Position numbers and translations under genes: made by a program | Assembly (NCBI GenBank): GCA_001801285.1 | Contig: MGXG01000026.1 | Span: 1-11,587, forward strand | DNA length: 11,587 bases | Source: Gammaproteobacteria bacterium GWE2_37_16 | GTDB taxonomy: Bacteria; Pseudomonadota; Gammaproteobacteria; UBA9339 | Reading direction: 5' to 3' | Notes under the pieces: model-generated | What the model saw: the letters and a program-made list of their open reading frames with translations, nothing else | What the model was told of the DNA's origin: nothing | The model's database searches: none | Shown here: piece after piece, positions 7,514 through 11,587 of the stretch | Position numbering within the stretch: position 1 is the first letter of the stretch | How the letters are laid out: every line of letters starts with the position of its first letter

Positions 7514-7627
7514 TCACTGAGATTTGGTTTGATTACTGACCTTAAACCGGTTTTCTGTTCCATTGCTCCTTAGACCCCTATCTGAAATGCTCTTTTTCTT
7601 AGGCATATTTTTTGGACGTTCTCTCAT
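7514..7627 (-). CDS. 37-residue basic small protein, function unknown
   Basis: ATG 7627 to TGA 7514 encodes 37 residues, beginning MRERPKNMPKKKSISDRG and ending SNQTKSQ. It is strongly basic, has no Cys or Trp, no hydrophobic segment and no signal peptide, so a soluble nucleic-acid- or partner-binding peptide is the most that composition allows. The case for translation is the Shine-Dalgarno TGAGGA, 7 nt before the ATG, and the 46-nt spacing behind the repeat-protein stop, as in an operon. I do not recognise the family. Alternatives are the surviving N-terminus of a longer gene cut by the neighbouring rearrangement, or a leader peptide. Its position upstream of a SPASM-like radical SAM gene makes a modified-peptide precursor conceivable, but nothing in the peptide itself shows this. 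Confidence 0.45.
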   Translation of the reverse strand: MRERPKNMPKKKSISDRGLRSNGTENRFKVSNQTKSQ

Positions 7628-7634
7628 AATATTT

Positions 7635-7640
7635 TCCTCA
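7635..7640 (-). promoter_or_regulatory. Ribosome binding site of the 37-codon ORF
   Basis: The minus strand reads TTTTGAGGAAAATATT directly before ATG 7627. The TGAGGA core is spaced 7 nt from the start and is among the best Shine-Dalgarno sites in the window. It is the main evidence that the short ORF is translated. Confidence 0.6.
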
Positions 7641-7673
7641 AAAGTTTCGTAAATAATGTGTTTTTTTCTTTGA

Positions 7674-10283
7674 TTATTTTTTTAGAGTTAATAAATTTGT
7701 TTCTATATTTGCTGAAGAGCCAGAAGAAGAAGCCCCGGAAACAAAAGATGGTGATGCTGAAATACTGCCTACCACACTAAAGAAAGATGACGCAGATGAA
7801 AGTGAACTAGTTAAACTAGATGGCGCAGTAGTAGAATCGATGCTCGAACAAACTCTAAATTTTGAACATGCATCTTTTACAATCTCTTCAACTTTCAAAA
7901 AATCATATGTATGTTCAGAAGCATAGGCAACGGCTTCCGGGGATAATATTCTTTTGTTATGAAGTATTACTAAAACTTGTGCAATTTTTTCAGGGCAAGT
8001 ATGCTTAATAGCAGCATCTCTATTAGCTGGGGTTAAGATGCTTGCAGCATTAAGTATTATCATGGAATCCACAACTTCTTTTAGCCTATACCATGATATT
8101 TTAACCATAATATCCCGATTTTCAGGAGTTAAAAATTCAGCATTTTTAAGATCCACAAAGGCTTTAGCAATTTCATCAGCATGAAATGGTTCTCTAAGAA
8201 CAGCACACCTAATAGCTTGGTCATCCCATAAACCTTCTCGTTTAAGCATTATCAGCCCCATCACAACTTTTTCAGCATTTTTGTCCTCTTCAAGCACAGC
8301 TTCTCTACTCTCTGGCGTTAATATATTTTCTCGCATAAGCTCAATAAAAGCCGATACAACTTTTTCAAGGTAAAAACTACTACAAACAGCATCCCTATTA
8401 GCTGGAGTTAAAATGCCTGCTGCATTAAGAGCAATAAGAGCAGTTGAAATGTCTTCGGCGCGATCTTGGTATTTACACAATACTTCCCTATTTTCAGGGG
8501 TTAATATTTTTTCTTGTTCAAGCTTCAGCATAGCTTTCGCAATTTTTTCAGGGTAATGACTATTACGGATAGCTTCACGATTATCTGGCGTCAAAATATT
8601 TGCTGCATTAAAGGATATAAGTGCAGTCGCAACTTCGTTAGCGTGACTGCAGCAATTATAAACCGTTGTTACATTTTCTGAAGTGTAAATTCCCGCCTTT
8701 TTAAGCTCCACAAAAGCTTTGGCAACCTTTTCAGCGTGATCAAGAAATGTAAGCTGAAGAATAGCTACCATAATGTTTTGAGTTAATATACCTGCTTGCT
8801 GAAGTACCAAAAGAGCTCTGGCAATAATTTGAGAGCAAGATGAATCAGCGGAAGCAGCTTTGGCATCCACCGGAGACAATGCATGTAAGCGCTCAAATAT
8901 TACCAAACCATTCGCAATCTCTTCAGCATTCCATGGGTTTTTACACAAAGCCTCTATATACATCGGAATTAATATTTTTCCTTGCGCCAACAATACTAGA
9001 CCTTTAGCAACCATCTGTGGTTGATAACCACTAAGGACAGCCTCAGCATTAACTGGCGTCAAGATACCCGCGGTATTAAGCATAATCAGCACATTTACAA
9101 TTTCGCTGACATGTTTGTAGTATTTAATAACAATTTCTATAATCTCTGAAGTTAAAATTCCCGCTGTTTTAATATCTACAATAGCTTTCGCAATTTTTTC
9201 AATATATTCAAAATCTAGCAGCTGAAGAAGAGAGACCACAATTTCTGGAGTTAGCATAACCGCTTGTTTAAGTACCAGGAGTGCTTTCGCAATATTTTCA
9301 GCGTAATATGAAGCTCTAATAACCTTCGCTATATTACTTAGAGTTAAAAGATTTTCGGTCTTAAATATGTTAAGTACGGCAACTGCTTTTATCGCATACA
9401 TAGGATCTTCCAAAAGACCCAATACAATAGTTGCCTTATTTTCTGCGGTTAATATATTTTCTTGCTCAAGTGCTGCAAGTGTATTGATAATTCGTATCGC
9501 ATTGATGGGATCTTTATAAACAACCATCTTAACAGAATCTCGATTCCATAATCCCCGTTCCTTAAGAATCACAATATTTTTAGCGATTTTTTCTACTTCA
9601 TCTGCACGCAATCTGTCCAAGATATGCCTCCTGATCGCTTGATTCCACAAGCCTTCTCGCTCAAGCATTTCAATGGCACTAATAATTTTACCAACATACC
9701 GCGGGGAACAGGTATTAACGATTTTAGCCAACTCTTTGTTAGCTATAGTACTCACATCGACCATATCTAAATAACGAGTCTTAACCCTTCTGATATCAAT
9801 AGCAATATTAATTGCATTCTGAGGATTTGCTAAAACACGATCCACTTCTGTTTGAGTGAAATGATTAGAATGACCGCCTCCAGTTAAAAAATTAAATGCT
9901 CGCGCGATCTCAAAAGCATATTGAGCATTGCCAATAACCTTAAGCATGTTTTCTGGAATTAATTTTTCATTTGCCCCAAGCTGGTAAAATACCCACAAAA
10001 TATCAACTGCATATTGAGAATTGATAAAAATAGCATGTACATTTTCAGTAGTTAAAATTTTCTTTTTTTTATACCATAAAATAATATCCTCGATACTCCT
10101 AAGTTCTTCGATTTTCACATATGGATTAATACTCTCCTCCAATCTTTGACTTGTATTTATTCCACTATTACAGATTTCTATAATAGTTTGATAAAGAGCA
10201 TCAGGAAAAGATGGATTGATAGCAATACTTACTGCAGTGCTCGTAGAAGAACTATGTGATAAATTGGGATTTTGTATAGACAT
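7674..10283 (-). CDS. Alpha-helical tandem-repeat protein (about 23 'LTPENR' units), putative effector scaffold
   Basis: 869 residues. A Ser/Thr-rich start (8-18) and a helical lead-in are followed by about 23 units of 30-35 residues from residue 77 to about 805, then a Ser-rich tail (813-857). The unit consensus is LTPENREAV, a variable 4-6 residue loop, then AEKIAKALIxLxxAGI: two helices per unit, which would stack into a superhelix. Three units use the variant GLW(N/D) in place of LTP (residues 211, 244, 684). No catalytic motif, signal peptide or membrane segment is visible. Similar helical repeats occur, as I recall, in Legionella-type effector candidates. The unit also resembles TALE-like and mTERF repeats in layout, but lacks the GG of TALE loops. 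It starts 36 nt after the kinase stop with AAGGT 8-12 nt before ATG, so it is probably co-transcribed with the kinase. Binding partner unknown. Confidence 0.8.
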   Translation of the reverse strand: MSIQNPNLSHSSSTSTAVSIAINPSFPDALYQTIIEICNSGINTSQRLEESINPYVKIEELRSIEDIILWYKKKKILTTENVHAIFINSQYAVDILWVFYQLGANEKLIPENMLKVIGNAQYAFEIARAFNFLTGGGHSNHFTQTEVDRVLANPQNAINIAIDIRRVKTRYLDMVDVSTIANKELAKIVNTCSPRYVGKIISAIEMLEREGLWNQAIRRHILDRLRADEVEKIAKNIVILKERGLWNRDSVKMVVYKDPINAIRIINTLAALEQENILTAENKATIVLGLLEDPMYAIKAVAVLNIFKTENLLTLSNIAKVIRASYYAENIAKALLVLKQAVMLTPEIVVSLLQLLDFEYIEKIAKAIVDIKTAGILTSEIIEIVIKYYKHVSEIVNVLIMLNTAGILTPVNAEAVLSGYQPQMVAKGLVLLAQGKILIPMYIEALCKNPWNAEEIANGLVIFERLHALSPVDAKAASADSSCSQIIARALLVLQQAGILTQNIMVAILQLTFLDHAEKVAKAFVELKKAGIYTSENVTTVYNCCSHANEVATALISFNAANILTPDNREAIRNSHYPEKIAKAMLKLEQEKILTPENREVLCKYQDRAEDISTALIALNAAGILTPANRDAVCSSFYLEKVVSAFIELMRENILTPESREAVLEEDKNAEKVVMGLIMLKREGLWDDQAIRCAVLREPFHADEIAKAFVDLKNAEFLTPENRDIMVKISWYRLKEVVDSMIILNAASILTPANRDAAIKHTCPEKIAQVLVILHNKRILSPEAVAYASEHTYDFLKVEEIVKDACSKFRVCSSIDSTTAPSSLTSSLSSASSFFSVVGSISASPSFVSGASSSGSSANIETNLLTLKK
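7869..10055 (-). repeat. Tandem 30-35-codon repeat array within the helical repeat protein
   Basis: Units start (first residue of the LTP-like triplet) at 77, 108, 142, 177, 212, 245, 278, 313, 344, 377, 408, 438, 469, 500, 533, 564, 594, 625, 655, 685, 718, 750 and 780, an average of 32 residues. The C-terminal third (from 564) is best conserved, with LTP(E/D/A)(N/S)R(E/D) almost invariant; the N-terminal units are decayed. Two 41-nt stretches (8013-8053 and 8388-8428) share 36 bases, so parts of the array duplicated fairly recently. Confidence 0.85.
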
Positions 10284-10290
10284 GTTAAGT

Positions 10291-10295
10291 ACCTT
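10291..10295 (-). promoter_or_regulatory. Ribosome binding site of the repeat-protein gene
   Basis: AAGGT on the minus strand, followed by ACTTAAC and ATG 10283. It lies inside the 36-nt gap to the kinase stop and supports both the chosen start and translation from a shared transcript. Confidence 0.6.
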
Positions 10296-10319
10296 TATAG
10301 AAGTGTAATACAGTTATTA

Positions 10320-11543
10320 TCATAAAATGCAGCGGTGTGCACTGACTGGTATTACTGAATTTTCAATCTCACCACTATGTGCTTCAAGCTCGCTTACTAT
10401 GTTTTCGACAATTGGACGAGCAGCAGGGTCTTGCGCCCAGCAACTAGAAATCAACCTGGCAAAGGTTGGCGGCGTGCCTGCAGGAATTGCTTCACGTTTA
10501 CCTTCTTTAATTAACATAGGAATCAAATCCGGACTTGCAACATTTTCGTAAGGCAAATGCCGCGCCGCAATTTCCCATAAAATTACGCCATAAGCGAATA
10601 TATCTGCAGCCTTACTAGGCTTGATACTCATTCCAAATAATTCTGGCGCCATCCAAAGCAATGACCCGGCTATACGCCCGGTTGGCTCCATTGACAAGGT
10701 GCGTGTTTCAGCACGAACTTTAGCTAAACCAAAATCGGTAAGCTTAGCATTACCCTGCCCGTCTAAAAGCACGTTAGCGCTTTTCATATCACGGTGTAAA
10801 ATCGGTGGCTCATGGCTATGTAAGTGTAATAAACCCTTACCAATGTCTGTAGCAATTCGCCAACGTTCTCCCCACGATAATGGTTTTTTACTCTGTAAAA
10901 GATGGTCGAGTGATCCACCTTGTGCAAGTTCCATTACCATACTGTAATGATTAGGTTCCGTACAAACACCATAAAATGTTATCACATTAGGATGGTGCAG
11001 ATTAGTCATGACTCTCGCTTCCTCAAGAAATTTACGTGTTACTTCTGGAGACATTGTAGTTAATTGCAATTGCTTAATGGCAACATCAGCGTGTTGCAAC
11101 GTCCCGTGATATACGACACCGAATGCCCCACGCCCCAACTCATTACCAATTTGTAAATTTTGATATTTAATAATGTAAGAAGCAGTAAAATCGATCGGCT
11201 GATTACTTGGTTCATTAGAAGTGTCACTGTCAGTACTAGTACTGCTTGAACTAGTAACACTGTGCGAAATAACAGGCATTGGAGCTTCAATATACAGCTG
11301 ACGCTTTGGTTTTGGGTGACAACAACTAAAGAAACAAGAAAAGCAGGAAACTCTATTTTTGTCGTCGCTAGTTTCGTCGTTTGGTGCTTTGGGCGGAGTT
11401 GTACTATAAATTGATATTTTGAGCGGAGTTTTTGTAGGAGTTGGAACAATGGGAGGTATTTGTGCAGTATTAACAATAGCGCTGCTGCTACCAGAAGAAC
11501 TGTTTACTACTAATACTGGCGGAATTGAAACACGTACTGGCAA
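10320..11543 (-). CDS. TKL-like Ser/Thr/Tyr protein kinase with N-terminal Cys cluster
   Basis: 407 residues. The kinase domain spans about 128-388 and keeps every key element: glycine loop GRGAFG (137-142), VAIK Lys157, helix-C Glu175, HRDMKSAN (His250-Asn257, catalytic Asp252), DFG (270-272) and WMAPE (297-301). 'GSLLWMAPE', 'TDFGLAKV' and the overall spacing resemble eukaryotic tyrosine-kinase-like (TKL) kinases of plants and amoebae rather than bacterial PknB types, so transfer from a eukaryotic host is likely. It should phosphorylate Ser/Thr (possibly Tyr) in target proteins. The N-terminus is disordered, Pro/Ser/Thr-rich, with 'CFSCFFSCCHPKPKR' (67-81), which resembles a palmitoylated, basic membrane anchor. 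No membrane helix is present. The start is TTG 11543; a TAG closes the frame four codons upstream and no good ribosome site precedes it. The next in-frame Met, residue 89, would drop the Cys cluster. Confidence 0.9.
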   Translation of the reverse strand: MPVRVSIPPVLVVNSSSGSSSAIVNTAQIPPIVPTPTKTPLKISIYSTTPPKAPNDETSDDKNRVSCFSCFFSCCHPKPKRQLYIEAPMPVISHSVTSSSSTSTDSDTSNEPSNQPIDFTASYIIKYQNLQIGNELGRGAFGVVYHGTLQHADVAIKQLQLTTMSPEVTRKFLEEARVMTNLHHPNVITFYGVCTEPNHYSMVMELAQGGSLDHLLQSKKPLSWGERWRIATDIGKGLLHLHSHEPPILHRDMKSANVLLDGQGNAKLTDFGLAKVRAETRTLSMEPTGRIAGSLLWMAPELFGMSIKPSKAADIFAYGVILWEIAARHLPYENVASPDLIPMLIKEGKREAIPAGTPPTFARLISSCWAQDPAARPIVENIVSELEAHSGEIENSVIPVSAHRCIL

Positions 11544-11560
11544 ACTTATACTCTAAACTA

Positions 11561-11580
11561 CTACGGGCTTACGCCCGTAG
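11561..11580. repeat. Perfect GC-rich hairpin upstream of the kinase gene
   Basis: CTACGGGC-TTAC-GCCCGTAG is a perfect 8-bp stem with a 4-nt loop, strikingly GC-rich against its AT-rich flank. It lies 17 nt upstream of the kinase TTG. There is no T-run on either side, so it is not a classical intrinsic terminator; a REP-like dispersed palindrome or the end of a small repeat is possible. Only one copy is in the window. Confidence 0.55.
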
Positions 11581-11587
11581 GATTACG

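Larger units (their letters stand above)
6974..7673. other. 700-nt scar region between the repeat-protein and radical SAM genes
   Basis: From right to left it holds the tail and leader of a 37-codon minus-strand ORF (7514-7627), a plus-strand C-terminal gene remnant (7304-7501), a solo IS21-type end (7218-7269), and an AT-rich dyad with a weak promoter for the radical SAM gene (7038-7068). I see no identifiable element in 7074-7217. The mixture of fragments on both strands suggests past insertion and deletion here. Confidence 0.6.

Noticed and set aside
7674..10283. Calling the repeat protein a true TALE-type DNA-binding effector
   Set aside because: The units are about 31-33 residues, lack the invariant GG after the variable pair, and vary in length; the resemblance is kept only as a hypothesis.
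10320..10334. Possible CaaX prenylation box at the kinase C-terminus (ends RCIL)
   Set aside because: The Cys is third from the end, not fourth, so it does not fit CaaX; it also is not a CC or CxC ending.
10621..10947. Plus-strand 108-codon ORF opposite the kinase domain
   Set aside because: Lies wholly antisense to conserved kinase motifs; its openness follows from kinase codon use.
11060..11476. Minus-strand 138-codon ORF overlapping the kinase N-terminus in another frame
   Set aside because: Leu/Val-rich out-of-frame reading of Ser/Thr/Pro-rich coding DNA; the kinase frame is clearly the real one.
1..11587. CRISPR array, tRNA or rRNA genes
   Set aside because: No spaced short identical repeats of CRISPR type, no tRNA cloverleaf with CCA-type end, and no rRNA-like sequence was seen on reading both strands.

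Overview
The window is AT-rich DNA that looks like the chromosome of an amoeba- or protist-associated intracellular bacterium. A gammaproteobacterium of the Legionellales/Coxiellaceae/Berkiella type is most likely, because the window joins bacterial signatures (CopG-type antitoxin, IS21-type terminal repeats, good Shine-Dalgarno sites) to eukaryote-like domains: a TKL-type protein kinase, a U-box, TPRs, ankyrin repeats and low-complexity Ser-rich tails. This placement is inferred from content; no rRNA or core gene is present to confirm it.

Layout: at the left edge is the 3' end of a plus-strand antitoxin gene (to 101). Everything else large is on the minus strand. In transcription order (right to left) the genes are: a TKL-like protein kinase (10320-11543); an 869-residue protein of about 23 helical repeats of 30-35 residues (7674-10283); a 37-codon basic small ORF with a strong ribosome binding site (7514-7627); an 816-residue radical SAM protein ending in a PPxY motif (4523-6973); a U-box/TPR/ankyrin protein (2234-4468); and a tandem GNAT-like protein (142-2046). 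Gaps of 36, 46 and 54 nt suggest two transcription units (kinase - repeat protein - small ORF, and radical SAM - U-box). The GNAT gene has its own plausible promoter.

The 700-nt gap 6974-7673 is a scar zone. It holds the small ORF, the C-terminal remnant of a plus-strand hydrolase-like gene, a solo IS21-type end made of two 21-bp direct repeats, and an AT-rich dyad just upstream of the radical SAM gene.

Working model (inference): the minus-strand genes form an effector-type island. The kinase, E3 ligase and acetyltransferase would act on host proteins. The repeat protein would be a superhelical binding scaffold, possibly for nucleic acid given its formal resemblance to TALE-like and mTERF repeats. 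The radical SAM protein is the outlier: its catalytic signatures (CxxxCxxC, GED, TNG, SWD and a late Cys set) look intact, yet it has a large helical N-terminus and a WW-domain-binding-type tail, which is unusual for a housekeeping radical SAM enzyme. No secretion system is visible in the window, so secretion is not shown.
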